From Bacteroidetes bacterium UBA4416 (GTDB taxonomy: Bacteria; Bacteroidota; Bacteroidia; B-17B0; Aurantibacillaceae), in contig DGQK01000013.1 of the NCBI GenBank assembly GCA_002390745.1, positions 1 to 29,271 of the forward strand: a stretch of DNA of 29,271 nucleotides, in the 5' to 3' direction. Below are positions 1 to 11,300 of this stretch, one piece after another (position 1 is the stretch's first letter; each line of letters begins with the position of its first letter). A program made the translations under genes and the position numbers. The notes beneath the pieces are model-generated. The model was given only the letters and a program-made list of their open reading frames with translations. It was not told the origin of the DNA and made no database searches.

Positions 1-3000
1 CCTCAGCAGGGCTTTTACATCATAATTCTTTCCCGGCGCACTTCCATCCAGGTAGCTGCTCGCCATCTGACGGATATTGCCATTATACAGGTCCGGCGTC
101 TGCACAAGGCCTGCAGCGTATACATTTGCAATGAAATTATTAGCAGAGCCCGATATACCGTTAATCGCTCTGTAGTCCCATGTGTTCGTGTTCCTGTCTT
201 CGTAATAGGTCAGCGAATAGCCATACACATCCCTGCCATTGTAGCTGTTGGCATGCGACGGCGAGGCTAACTTAAGCGCGTCCTGTCCGATATCGAGGTC
301 TTCTCTCAAGCTGTTACTGTTCACGCCTTTGATCCAGCCATGCAGCGTATAGGCGTAATCCGTACCCTGCACCTTGTCATGACCGGTTTCCACACGGGCC
401 AGCGGTCCATGAAGATAGTAAAAATATTTGGCATCCCGCTCCCAGATCACATTATTTTTGCTGGTATATACAGCCGTGATCCGGTTATCGGCATCATACT
501 CATACCGGTGCAGGAACATATCCTCCAGCCCCTCCTGGTAAGCTACCCTATTTACCTTGCCGCTGATCAGGTCGTAATCGTATTTAATATTCTTTTGGAG
601 AAGATAGTTGATGATCTCCTTCTTTTCCTGGATGAGCTCCTTCACGTTACCGTGCACATCGTAGCTATAGTGCGTAGCATGGTTGTAGGTTGTTGCCAAT
701 CCATCATCCGTTTCCTCGATGCTCACAGCTGCCACGCGCGAACGCAGGTATTCCTGGCTACCCGAACTGAAGTTCGAACCGCTGATCAGAGGCGTAAAGG
801 CAGGGTCATCCCCGTAATAGGTGCTGGTCACTTCCCGCTTAGGGGAGCCTACGATCACTAAATGATCGGGATAATTGCCCGAGGCGATCAGGCTGGCAAC
901 AGCGGCAGCGCTCATCGTCCGGAAATCGTTTCCGAAAGTAGCCTCACCTACCTGGCTGATCCTTCCGAGATTATCGTAACGCGTATAGCTGTATATATAT
1001 TTCCCCGAAGTGCTGGCAGCTGCCTGCTTTGCATTCTGCGAGGCCACCAGCCTACCCAGCACGTCGTACCAGAAGTGCGATACACCCGCATCCGGGGTCT
1101 CCTGCCTCACCAGCTGGTTGAGCGAGTTATAGCTGTAGGTAGTCGCTAGCGTATGCGATGTGTAATAGGTTCTCGATCCATAAGGCGTGTTGGCGGCACG
1201 CTCCGAACGGATGGTCGCCAGGTTGGCACTGTTCGTTTCCACATGCACGCCTTCCGGAGGCACCGTCCTCACCAGGTTGCCCGCCTGATCGTAATAGTAA
1301 AGGGTAAAATGGTAGTCGCCGGCATTGTATTTCATATACATGGTTTCTACAGCCTGCCCGATGCATTTTTTAATATAGGCCTGCGTAAAGGCGGTTTTCA
1401 CCGAATCAATGTAGGCATTATACAATTCGTCGCCTTCGTTTTCGGCCGCATCCAGGGCATACTGCACGCAAGGGTCTTCGTATTCCACCTCCGGGAATGG
1501 CAGGAGGGTATCGATACTGACGCAGGGCACATCGCCGAAGGAACAGATAATAGCAGGGCCATCGATACCCACCATGGTAATCGAAGAATTGATAAACTCT
1601 ATTTCTGCTGTCAGAGAGCTGCCGCCATAATAAGGAAAATATCCAAAATAAAACCTTGTCCAATCATTCGGCAAATTCACAGCATAGGCCGGTAGGGGCG
1701 GCTGAGCAACCCCATTGATCCGGAACACGAAGTCTGTATTTGGGACCAAAGACGCCCCATTGATATTATGAATTTTAACACTGAACACACCATTGGAACA
1801 CGAATCATTGGGCGTATAGCTTTGCTTGTATAGGATGTTGCCCGCTAAACCTGTGCTTTTATTGATGTAAAGAGCAGATCCACCTGCGTTCACCGTTTGC
1901 CATACTGTCGTCACGCCGCCATTCGAAAACGAGGCGTACTCACTCTCTCCATATTCTCCTGAAGGAATGGCTAAAATTAGTTTCGAGTCGGAATTGCAGG
2001 TAGGAGAAGTTGTGGAATAATGCGTTGCCGTTGGGCTTGTATTCGCAAGCACGTCAAAGGTAGGCAAAGCTCCACAGTCAAAATGCGAGATCAGCTGGCC
2101 GGTTTGTGAATTTGTCGGGGCCGCAGAAACACACTCATCACAGGCCCTCATGCCGAAGCAGGAGGAGCTTCCTTTCAGGACCAGCGGGGTGCTTCCGAAG
2201 GTGGCCGTCACGCTAAAGTCGTAGGTAGCCAGGTTCACCATGGGCCCCGGAGCCAGGGTAAAATTGCTCAGGCTATAACTCGATGTGAGTAAATTCTGTC
2301 CAGACACGCTGCCAGGGTTGGCGAATGATAAAGAGAACGAGCAGGCGCTGGCATCCGGCGCCGGAACGCTGGTAAGCGTGGATGCCATGAAATGCCCGGT
2401 AAGCAGGGTGGCCGTACTGGCGGCACTCTGTTTCCAGTAATAATAAAGCGGATTGGTATTCTGTGTTGTGGTGTTAAAGGTCTGGTAACTGCCGGCCAGC
2501 TGATCGCGCAGCCTCAGGCCAAAGTTAAAGACGGATGTATAGTTAAAGCTGGCATTTTTCAGGCGGTTCGGCGTATTGGCAGTATAAAGAAATGTTTCCA
2601 TATCTTCACGCACTTTGTGCTGTACCGAGCTGCACTTGTCGAGGTCGAAGCTGCATGTTCCCATCACCAAAGGCTGGCCATTGGCATACACGGTTCCGGT
2701 AGCCGCTGCCGTGGTGGTGCTCACCGAGGAACCGCTGCCGGTCACGCTCGTTACTACCACGTTGAACACATTGCTTCCAAGCGTGCTTCCGCTGATGTTA
2801 GAAAAGGTATAATAGGTATTGGCTGTGCAGGGCGCCATGCTAAGCGTTACGGTAAGGCTGTTGCTGTTAAGTCCATTGGCATCCTTGATCACGAAGTTCG
2901 GGGCCGCCACATTCGGAAGCCACTTCCAGTTGCCTGTACCCAGCAATTGGCCGAAGCTATTGACGAAATAAGGCTGGATGCTGGTGCCGCTCATCAGGAC

Positions 3001-6000
3001 ACCGGAAGCAGAGCACTGGTTTCCGGTGGCGGCAATGGCATTCATCAGCTTCTGCAGAGCAATGGCCGTCAGGCTTGGCTCGCAGGGTGGTATAAAGGAA
3101 CAGCCGGTAAGCGGGATGCAGGTGCTGCCGCTGAGCACCACGGTTGTAAACGTTTGGGATGAGCCGCTGGCCAGGGCGACGTCGGCCTTAATGGTAAAGT
3201 TATAAGTACTCCCCGACGAACTGCCCGGAACCATTTGGTAAAGCTTCAGGAAGGTATAAGTGTTGCTGTTGCCCGTATTGGAGAAATTGAAAGGATGGCC
3301 TGTCGGGAAATTAAGCGTCAGGCCGCAGGCAGGCGTGCTGCCGATCTGCATGGATGCTGTGAGCGCATGGGAGCTGCTGCTGCCGGTCCAGTTGGCCTGG
3401 ATAAAGGTAGGAGAAATGCTGCCTCCGGCAACGGCCGTGTACAGATCCTTATTGAACTCAGGAACGGCAGACAGATTGATGGACGATGCCGTCAGCCGCC
3501 CGTCGAAGGACAGGGCGTTCAGCAGATTCTGCAAATAAAAAGCATTCGGGCACAAGCCTGTACTGGCATAGATCTTAGCTCCCGGATCGCCATTAACCAG
3601 CTGGTTGCCCAGGGCCAGGGCATTTTTAGCACCCGGAAAGCGCTTAATCTTGCCGGCATACAGGCTGTTGGTGAAAGGTGTGCAGTATTGGGGTTCGTTC
3701 GCTGCATTCATCGGGAAGAACCACTGTTTGAAAATGTTGCTAAAGGGGGTTCCGGGATTGAAAGCGTAATATTGTGTAAACGGGGTCGACAGGTCCTGCG
3801 CATCGAAGCCCGGATTGCCGATGCCGTCATTGACGCCGCGGTATTCGCCGTTCATGGCATAAGATTCCGCAGCTTCTGCCTGCATCTCGTTCTTCAACGC
3901 CAGGTAAATGCTCTTGAAGCGGTTCCAGTAATCGTTCTTCAGGTTTGCCGGCATATATGCCATAATAGCATCTACCCCCACATTGTTCACAGATGTAGCG
4001 GTAAAAGAACCTCCATTGGCATTCAGGATCCCCGCCAGGCAATTCAATTGCTGCGGGCTTACGGGCTGCCCGTACTGGATGGCGCAGCTGGTAGTAATGA
4101 GGGCGGCCAGGGCCGGCACGCTCACCGAGTTGCTGTAATTATTATAACGGATATCGATCGGCTTATAATCACTCCGCCATGGCCAGGAAAGCGAGGTGCT
4201 CGGTGTTCCTGTTCTCTGGGGAACCACGGATCCTGTGGCAACCACCGGATAGCCGCTATTCGAGGTTGCGCTTGAAAAACTGAACTGATCGCAATATTGA
4301 CCGTTCGTGCTCCAGTAAGGATCATAGGTCAGTGGGGTGCATAATTTCAGAAATTCGCTGCTACTGGTTGTCAGGATATCATCCGTTACCAGGAGCAGGG
4401 AATCGTAACTATCACTGTTGTTAACATAGCCGGTCACTGCATTGGTACCGGTCCCTACGGTAACGCTGTACGGCGTTACCGTATAGGTCGAGTTCTTCAG
4501 GCACCAGTCGTAATAGGCATATTCGGGATGGTAGAACACCAGGGATTTTGCCCAGCTATTGCGCCAGTTGGCGATGAAGTCTGCCAGCTGGTCCAATTCC
4601 TGGGGTTTTACATAATATTGCGCACCGGCACCTGTATTGTTCGGATCAACCGGTGTCGGATTTGCGCTCGAACGCAGCGGCGGATGGTAAGATATTGTAG
4701 TCCCTGATACAATCTTCGTGACATAAACTTTAGAAATGCTGCCGTCATCGTCGCGGTATTCTGCTTCGAAATCAGCGGCGGCTCCGCCATGGTAAATGCT
4801 TTTGCGCAGGAAAGGGGCCCGCCAGCCCGGCGGTGTGTAGCCAATCGCAAAATTCTTGGTCTTCGGCAACTGGTTGGCCGGGTTGTATACCGACAGCGGG
4901 TACAGCGCCGGATTGCAGGCGCCGGTATTATCTTCCCAGTCGCCGTACTGCCCGCCCGGCGATACATCGGCCAGCATGGTCTGGTATTCTGCTTCACAAA
5001 GGCTCACATAAGTACAGGGCTCACGGCAGATATCGTATTCACGCTGCCAGTCGGCGGCATTGCCTTTGCCCGCGAGCCTGTAGCTCACGCTATCGCCGAG
5101 CGCCGCCACACACTGGTCGCAGCTAAGGCTGCAACCGCTGGTATCCGGCTGGATATGGTCAAAATCCGATGGCTGTTTGACACAGTTACTCTTCAGGTAA
5201 TCGTTCAGGTAAAAGGACAGGGCCGCCTGGTTAATTTTCAGGGTTTTAGTAACCGTATATTCTCCTTGCCCGAGGTCTATCAACAAATGATTGCCTGAAC
5301 TGCTTAGCTGGGCGGTGGAGAAATTTACGATCTGGTTGCACTGCGTATCAAGGATATAGTCCGATGTCGGAGGGCTTCCCGGGCCACCCGGAGGCACGAT
5401 GTTGCCCAGCGTCTGCGTCACCTTCGTAAAGCCCGGAGGATTGTTCATGCAATTATCGAAGACGTCTATCTCCAGGTCATATACACAATCATAGCAGGCA
5501 TTGGAAGGCAGGCAGCTGTATGTGAAGCTTGTCCCTTCAAGCGTATAGCTCAGGGTGTAAGTACCTGCGGTAGGTACCAGGATCTTCTGGCTGAAGGTCA
5601 GCTTATCGCCTGCCATCTGGTTATTGTCCAGCTCCGTATCGTAGTCGGTGGCATTGACTTTATTCAACAGGTCTGTATTCAATACGGTCGAAGCCGTTGG
5701 CGCGGGATAAAGCACATTCCCTGCGGCATCTTTCAGGTCAGACATGTTGCCGGGAGCCGGCCCCGTGAGAGCTGTGGCAACCGTACGCCCTTCCTGGTCG
5801 ATATAGCTGATGGAAACCTGGCCGTTGGCATCTACGACCATGTTTTTCTTATAATGTTTATCGTAACCTACCTCGGAGCCAAACAGGCGGTCGAGCTCCA
5901 GCTGGTTGGGCACACCATAAAAGTATTTGGTTTCATGACCCGTGCCGATCTGGTGCGTCTTCCCTACACCGCCCTGTGCGGCAATGCGGCCGGTATTATC

Positions 6001-7533
6001 ATTGGTATATACCGTCTGGCTGATCGGGAATTTTTCTGCATTCGGCACATAGCCCTGGGCGAACTGCTGGTTCAGGTTATTATCGGAATAGTAATTGGAA
6101 GCGCCATAGCCCGGATCCAGGCCCGCTACAAATACGGCGCAATTGGTGCTCGTTCCCGGGGCGGCTTCCTCGTCAAAGTATTTTTTGCCATAGGGCTTCT
6201 GGTAGGTTTCATCAAAATTGAAGGCAGATTGACCTCCGACATTGTACTGGTAAAACTTGATGGTAGCGTCCGCTACAGGCACCGGCAGCGCCTGCACGGC
6301 AGCCCTTCCGTTATAATCGTAATAGGTTTCGCCCACAATGGCATTGTTATCGGAATTGTTTCTCGTGACCGACTGGCGACTCCGCAAAGTGCCGTCGAAA
6401 TAGCTGATCACTTCCTTCTTCTTTCCTTCTTCGGCATAGGTGGCTTTGTATTGCCAGTTCTTATTAAGTTCGTGAAATTTTGGAACTATCGTATTTCCGT
6501 TGATCTGTGTCACATTGTCCAGCGTGAGGTAAAACAGACGATCGGTGCCATTACTCGGGGCAGCCGTGGTAACTACGGTATTGGTATTGGCGATGCTTGA
6601 TGGAACGATAGGGGTCTGATCCTGCCAGGACCAGGGTGTGTAAGCGGTTTTCTCCCAGGCGTTCGGAACGAGGCTCGCTCTTCCCACTCCCCGGAGGCGG
6701 AAGAAGACCTGGCCTTGTTCGAAGACGTTGCTGATCCGGTAGGACTGCTGGCTGGTGCGCACCCGCGTGGCGTTATGCCTGAAATCGATTTCGGGGTTCG
6801 CCGTCCAGTAAGCGTTCTTTTTGCCGTCAAGCCAGAGCCATTCCAAATCGTAGGCCTCGGCACCGTTGATGTGAGCCCAGGAGATCTCAAACTCGTCGGT
6901 GGCATCCAGGTAATGGATCACCACATCATCGTTATTAAAGAAAGGTGAGAAATTCTGAGGCATTTCGTAATAGCGCTCTGCATCGGTCTGCGCTTCGAGG
7001 TACACATTGGCCGGGAGTGTCGTGCCCGTGAGAGAAGGGTCGGAAGAGGTCACAGAGATCCCCAGGATCCGGGTGGTCACCATATAGCCGTTATTGAACG
7101 AATACACATCCAGGTCGACTGATGCATGCGGGGCGGAAGACTGGTGATCGTTATTTCCTTCATAGCTTACCAACAAGGTCCGAGTAAGGACCGTTGACCC
7201 GCCCCCCAGCGCCAGCGGCGACACAGAAGTTACCTGTACCGTGACTGTGGCCACGAAATCGGCTAAAGCGCCGGTATAGTAACGGTCGATCCCCAACGTC
7301 AGTTTATTATTGAACGAAAGATCATAAAAGCCCCAGGTACCGGTACCGGGCATGGTTGCAATGGATTGGTATTTGTTATCCTGAATGAAGAGGACGTTGG
7401 AAATGGTGACATTGGGACTCGACAGGCGCGCCATTCCCACTTCGTGAGACGCCATCGCATTCCTGGAAAAGCCCATGCCCAAAAGGACATAGAGCAGAAC
7501 GAGCCTTAAATGAAATCGGTGTTGAGTAGCCAT
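1..7533 (-). CDS. Giant secreted RHS/YD-repeat protein, C-terminus cut by window edge
   Basis: This frame is open from an ATG at 7533 to base 1, giving 2511 in-window codons and no stop; it continues past the left edge. Residues 1 to about 28 form a signal peptide (hydrophobic stretch LVLLYVLLGMGF). Around residues 370-415 is a module typical of Bacteroidota RHS proteins (YFDGTLRSRQ, then YYDYNGRAAVQALP), likely DUF6443-like. The long middle part is a beta-rich, Ser/Thr/Asn-rich region with paired cysteines (CYDC, CDQC, CDEC). From about residue 2075 come RHS elements: YYYDQAGNLVRTVPPEG, several YD repeats (YEYDADNRITAVY), and YLHGPLARVE followed by YTLHGWIKGVN near 2370-2405. The RHS core end motif and any C-terminal tip lie outside the window. 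The gene starts 6 bases after the LolA-like gene, so it is probably last or near last in its operon. Its role is unknown; a surface polymer, adhesin or toxin shell is possible. Confidence 0.9.
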   Translation of the reverse strand, partial: MATQHRFHLRLVLLYVLLGMGFSRNAMASHEVGMARLSSPNVTISNVLFIQDNKYQSIATMPGTGTWGFYDLSFNNKLTLGIDRYYTGALADFVATVTVQVTSVSPLALGGGSTVLTRTLLVSYEGNNDHQSSAPHASVDLDVYSFNNGYMVTTRILGISVTSSDPSLTGTTLPANVYLEAQTDAERYYEMPQNFSPFFNNDDVVIHYLDATDEFEISWAHINGAEAYDLEWLWLDGKKNAYWTANPEIDFRHNATRVRTSQQSYRISNVFEQGQVFFRLRGVGRASLVPNAWEKTAYTPWSWQDQTPIVPSSIANTNTVVTTAAPSNGTDRLFYLTLDNVTQINGNTIVPKFHELNKNWQYKATYAEEGKKKEVISYFDGTLRSRQSVTRNNSDNNAIVGETYYDYNGRAAVQALPVPVADATIKFYQYNVGGQSAFNFDETYQKPYGKKYFDEEAAPGTSTNCAVFVAGLDPGYGASNYYSDNNLNQQFAQGYVPNAEKFPISQTVYTNDNTGRIAAQGGVGKTHQIGTGHETKYFYGVPNQLELDRLFGSEVGYDKHYKKNMVVDANGQVSISYIDQEGRTVATALTGPAPGNMSDLKDAAGNVLYPAPTASTVLNTDLLNKVNATDYDTELDNNQMAGDKLTFSQKILVPTAGTYTLSYTLEGTSFTYSCLPSNACYDCVYDLEIDVFDNCMNNPPGFTKVTQTLGNIVPPGGPGSPPTSDYILDTQCNQIVNFSTAQLSSSGNHLLIDLGQGEYTVTKTLKINQAALSFYLNDYLKSNCVKQPSDFDHIQPDTSGCSLSCDQCVAALGDSVSYRLAGKGNAADWQREYDICREPCTYVSLCEAEYQTMLADVSPGGQYGDWEDNTGACNPALYPLSVYNPANQLPKTKNFAIGYTPPGWRAPFLRKSIYHGGAAADFEAEYRDDDGSISKVYVTKIVSGTTISYHPPLRSSANPTPVDPNNTGAGAQYYVKPQELDQLADFIANWRNSWAKSLVFYHPEYAYYDWCLKNSTYTVTPYSVTVGTGTNAVTGYVNNSDSYDSLLLVTDDILTTSSSEFLKLCTPLTYDPYWSTNGQYCDQFSFSSATSNSGYPVVATGSVVPQRTGTPSTSLSWPWRSDYKPIDIRYNNYSNSVSVPALAALITTSCAIQYGQPVSPQQLNCLAGILNANGGSFTATSVNNVGVDAIMAYMPANLKNDYWNRFKSIYLALKNEMQAEAAESYAMNGEYRGVNDGIGNPGFDAQDLSTPFTQYYAFNPGTPFSNIFKQWFFPMNAANEPQYCTPFTNSLYAGKIKRFPGAKNALALGNQLVNGDPGAKIYASTGLCPNAFYLQNLLNALSFDGRLTASSINLSAVPEFNKDLYTAVAGGSISPTFIQANWTGSSSSHALTASMQIGSTPACGLTLNFPTGHPFNFSNTGNSNTYTFLKLYQMVPGSSSGSTYNFTIKADVALASGSSQTFTTVVLSGSTCIPLTGCSFIPPCEPSLTAIALQKLMNAIAATGNQCSASGVLMSGTSIQPYFVNSFGQLLGTGNWKWLPNVAAPNFVIKDANGLNSNSLTVTLSMAPCTANTYYTFSNISGSTLGSNVFNVVVTSVTGSGSSVSTTTAAATGTVYANGQPLVMGTCSFDLDKCSSVQHKVREDMETFLYTANTPNRLKNASFNYTSVFNFGLRLRDQLAGSYQTFNTTTQNTNPLYYYWKQSAASTATLLTGHFMASTLTSVPAPDASACSFSLSFANPGSVSGQNLLTSSYSLSNFTLAPGPMVNLATYDFSVTATFGSTPLVLKGSSSCFGMRACDECVSAAPTNSQTGQLISHFDCGALPTFDVLANTSPTATHYSTTSPTCNSDSKLILAIPSGEYGESEYASFSNGGVTTVWQTVNAGGSALYINKSTGLAGNILYKQSYTPNDSCSNGVFSVKIHNINGASLVPNTDFVFRINGVAQPPLPAYAVNLPNDWTRFYFGYFPYYGGSSLTAEIEFINSSITMVGIDGPAIICSFGDVPCVSIDTLLPFPEVEYEDPCVQYALDAAENEGDELYNAYIDSVKTAFTQAYIKKCIGQAVETMYMKYNAGDYHFTLYYYDQAGNLVRTVPPEGVHVETNSANLATIRSERAANTPYGSRTYYTSHTLATTYSYNSLNQLVRQETPDAGVSHFWYDVLGRLVASQNAKQAAASTSGKYIYSYTRYDNLGRISQVGEATFGNDFRTMSAAAVASLIASGNYPDHLVIVGSPKREVTSTYYGDDPAFTPLISGSNFSSGSQEYLRSRVAAVSIEETDDGLATTYNHATHYSYDVHGNVKELIQEKKEIINYLLQKNIKYDYDLISGKVNRVAYQEGLEDMFLHRYEYDADNRITAVYTSKNNVIWERDAKYFYYLHGPLARVETGHDKVQGTDYAYTLHGWIKGVNSNSLREDLDIGQDALKLASPSHANSYNGRDVYGYSLTYYEDRNTNTWDYRAINGISGSANNFIANVYAAGLVQTPDLYNGNIRQMASSYLDGSAPGKNYDVKALLR

Positions 7534-7539
7534 AAGCTT

Positions 7540-8334
7540 TTATTTTTTCTTAAATCTGACAGATTGTAATTGGTTGATGACCTCGTAGGTGATCGTTTTT
7601 CCTTTGCCTTTATAGGCGTTATTTTCCTGCGTCACATACGTATCCTCTGCAAAGAGTGCAACATTCACAGGAGGCGAGGCAACGAAGGTTTTATAAACGA
7701 TCTCAAGCCTCGGTTTCTTTTCTTTTTCATAGTAATCGTTTTGGTTCAGCGGCATTTCCTGATTATAGCAAAGCACCATTTTTTTTATGCTATAATTCGA
7801 CAGGTTGATGTGCAGCTCTATTTTCGAGAATTCCATCTGATCGTCATCCGTGAAGTTAAGCGTATAATGCCGCTCGGTGGTACCCAGATCCTGTACCTGA
7901 ATACTGCTGCACCATTTCAGGAGGCTGTCCACATTGGTCTGCAAAGGCGAAAGGCTCATCTTTCTGGTGTCGGTGATCACAATGAACTTATCTTCATGAT
8001 TGACCACCACTGTTCTTTTTGGATTCACCACCGTTTCGATTTCCAGTACCTTGGAATAGCTCATGCCCTGGTATTTGATGTATTTTCCTGACTTCTGCTC
8101 CACAAGGTTTCCCCCTGTGTGGCTATCATATACGCTGTATTGTATATCGAGAGAATACGAAGTAGTGCTGCTGTAGAGATCGTTCACCTTTTTGAAATCG
8201 GCCTTCGCTTTTTCAGCGGGTGTGTTCACCGCATTTCCACTCATAGAAAACAGCACACAAAATAATAACAATAGCTTTCCAAGGCCGGGTAAAGAACCCA
8301 CCGTATAAAAAGACCGTGTCGAAAAATGCATCAT
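7540..8334 (-). CDS. LolA-like periplasmic beta protein
   Basis: This gene encodes 264 residues. Residues 1-36 look like a long signal peptide with a hydrophobic core (LLLLFCVLFSM) and no clear lipobox cysteine. The mature part starts with a helix (AEKAKADFKKVNDLYSS) and then alternating beta strands, including a G-K-Y-I-K-Y strand near residue 85. This layout resembles LolA/LolB-type half-barrels, which carry lipid-modified or hydrophobic clients across the periplasm. The assignment is by overall pattern only, since there is no diagnostic motif. ATGATG at the start offers two starts one codon apart. It lies 15 bases after the 2255-residue protein gene and 6 bases before the giant RHS gene, so it probably serves one of these two proteins. 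It could also be an unrelated beta-rich periplasmic factor. Confidence 0.55.
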   Translation of the reverse strand: MMHFSTRSFYTVGSLPGLGKLLLLFCVLFSMSGNAVNTPAEKAKADFKKVNDLYSSTTSYSLDIQYSVYDSHTGGNLVEQKSGKYIKYQGMSYSKVLEIETVVNPKRTVVVNHEDKFIVITDTRKMSLSPLQTNVDSLLKWCSSIQVQDLGTTERHYTLNFTDDDQMEFSKIELHINLSNYSIKKMVLCYNQEMPLNQNDYYEKEKKPRLEIVYKTFVASPPVNVALFAEDTYVTQENNAYKGKGKTITYEVINQLQSVRFKKK

Positions 8335-8349
8335 TGTTGAATATTTGTA

Positions 8350-11300
8350 TTATTGTTTCGTATGGTTCTTGGTTTCCTGGATGGTCATGATCCCTTTTTC
8401 AGTTTCCTTTTTCACGCGCACCAGGCTGCCCTCTTCGTCGTATTCATAGAAAGTGGCAAAATTGTTGGCATCCAGCTCGGCCACGTACTTCAGCGTTACA
8501 GGATCGTATACGAAGGATTTCATATTACTATTGAAAGGATGAACACGGATATCATCGAAGTAGCTGGCCACAAAAGGCCCATTATCGATATTGGTCAGCG
8601 TGAAGTTGATATTTCCTGTAGCTCCCGCCGAAATAGAGAAGGTATATTCAAAGCGCTGCCAGCCATCGATGATCTCGGATTTTTTCAATGTGCCCGGAGT
8701 GATCGATCCCGATCCTCCGCTAAGCGACACATTAATTAAAGAATTGGTATAATCCAGGATTTCTTCCGTAACAACGGATCCGGTCAATGCCTTTTCCTTC
8801 ACCCAATACGATAGCACATATTTTTTAGCGACACCACCGGTAGTGATCGGGCTGAAAGCCATGATAAAATCACTGCATGCCAGTGAATAGGAACAGGCTG
8901 GTGCAACTGATGGCACACAATCAACCGAAGTGAGCGTTTTGACCATATTAGCAGAATTCAGTCCTGTCAAAGGATTCAGCTGCATACTATATTTACCCGT
9001 ATGCGCTTCGGTATTACTCCGGTATATTCTGAATGGCATATAGTCAAAATGCGTTTCCCGATTAGCAAAACAGTCTTCTCCCGGACAGGTATAATCCTCA
9101 AAGCCGTCATAGCCTATTTCCTGAAGCCTGGCGTTGGATGCCACCGCCATCGGAAACAATTTCAGACCACAGGTACCATACTGTGCAGCCGAATAGCGAC
9201 TCAAGGCATCTTTATTCTCCACTTCTATCCCATAAGGATTTATCTTCGTGACCTCGGATGTGTAAGTCCAGTTGCTGGTATTTTTGCTCCAGTCCTGGCC
9301 CATGACAGCCGGGTGACGGTAGAAGGGCTGAAAATCCTTGATATAGCCATCGTTCCGGATATCGGTATTTGCCGCTCCCGAAGCATTCTTCTGGTAGCGG
9401 TCATTCAGATAAGACCAGGTAATCTTAGGTCGCCAGTTACCTTTGATGCCATACAGGAAAGGATTCACAACATCTCCTTCCACCAGACCGCATTTTCTGC
9501 TGGATGCAGGTATGGTCGTAGTACTTATTATTTCGCAGGATGCAGCCGACCCGGCTACCGGCTTCACTTTAAAATAAAAACTATGAAACGGATAAGGCGC
9601 AACTCCCCTATAGCCTACAGGCGAACTGATCCAGAAAGTTCGTGTACCTTCCTGATAAGCTAATCTTATGCTTAATTCGTTTGATTGACATTGCATAGGA
9701 TAAGTGTAACCCCAAATTCCGTGAAACAAGTCCACCCATTGGGTTTTAAGATCGCTCCACACTGCACTTCCCTGAAGCTTAAACTCATATACACATCCAC
9801 TAATGTTGGCAGTAAAGGTATTGGTGCTATTGGTAGACAGAATCGGCGGAGGAGGATTTCCCATCCAGGATTGAATATAATTTATCACGGCTTGTGACTT
9901 GGCATTAGGATATGATTCGCAACGGGCTGGATGATTGACCTCATAGCCCCTGAAGGTCTGCCACTGATCGCTGTACTCAATGGCAGAGGCATTCAGCACT
10001 TTGTATTGCCTGTCGTTGGCCGGGCTCGATGGGTTATCGATTGTCCGGACATCCAGGTCGGTATTTAAGACACCATCATTGTCATAATCCACGGGGTTTG
10101 CCAGACTTGTCAGGGAAGCCATCTGCGCCCCAAGCAGGTTGCGCCTGCCCGAGCGCAGCACTTTCACTGTTACATTAGTTCCTGATCCCACCGGGCTGCC
10201 GGCGCTATTGATGACGCTTACCTGATTGCCGGAAATACTGCATACCCATCCTACTACAGGCGTGGTGCCGGGCACGGTGATTTCATCACCGATGTTGAAC
10301 AGGTCCGGACGCGATACCGCAAACGTGCCGGGAGCTGAGAAATTCACCGTTTCACTATAGCCGATATTTTTATAGGCCGGGCCCATCAGGTCATAGCCCC
10401 AATACGCAGGATATTTCAATGAATAGATATCATCATGGAAATCGTTCTTAGTACGCGTTACCAGCACATCTCCTGTCTGGGCGTCGTAAGCAAGATTGGA
10501 AGTCGTCACCGAAGAGCCGTTATCGTGAGCCGTGGTACTTTCCAGGATCCCGTAATTGCTGATCACCTTGGTCATCACTGCCGAGCGGAAGCGCGTCTTC
10601 TCGAAGCTGTAGGATGGCCAGATCGTGGGCACCGCACCCGGGAAGATCCCTACCAGGAACACCGCCAGGTTGATCTGCGCACCACCCATAACGGTCTTGG
10701 TTTCCGTTTCCCGGAAATCGGCCACGGCATCGAAATCCGTACCGATCGTTCGGGAAGCAATCGCTCCGTCCTTATGGATCACCGTACAGCTATTCTCCAG
10801 CTCATTCGGCACGCAGCGCGCATCGGAGTGGATGTCTACTAATCCGTACTCTTTATAACCGCCGTCTTTGGTCTTGTAGAAATACTCGACCTTGCTCAGC
10901 GGCTTATCGGAGCCTTCCGCGTAAACGGATTGCCCCTTAGGCTTGCCATGCATATCATTGAGCTTGATCACGTAGCCCTGTGAGGCCGAGATGTAATCTC
11001 TTGACATCACTTTTAGCAGGCCTCCCAAAGGCGGCTTGTATTGCTTGGGATTGATGGGCGTGTGTGTGGTAATGGTCGGGTAATCCTTAGCAGTGTAAAA
11101 CTCATGCACCACATAACCTGTTCCGTGGGTCTTCACATTCGCACCGGTCGGAATGAAGTTCCTCACTTTCACCTTGCTATAGGACACAGATGCTGAAGGG
11201 AAAAACGTTTCACCGAAAGGCTCTTCCATAAAGAAGCGTTCGTCCGGAATGAGCATCGTAAACTTGTTGGGCCCCATGAATACCGGCTGGCGGAAGGGGT

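Noticed and set aside
2392..4275. Plus-strand open frames of 256 and 346 codons
   Set aside because: They run antisense to the continuous RHS giant frame. Their translations are compositionally odd and carry no recognisable fold or signal sequence.
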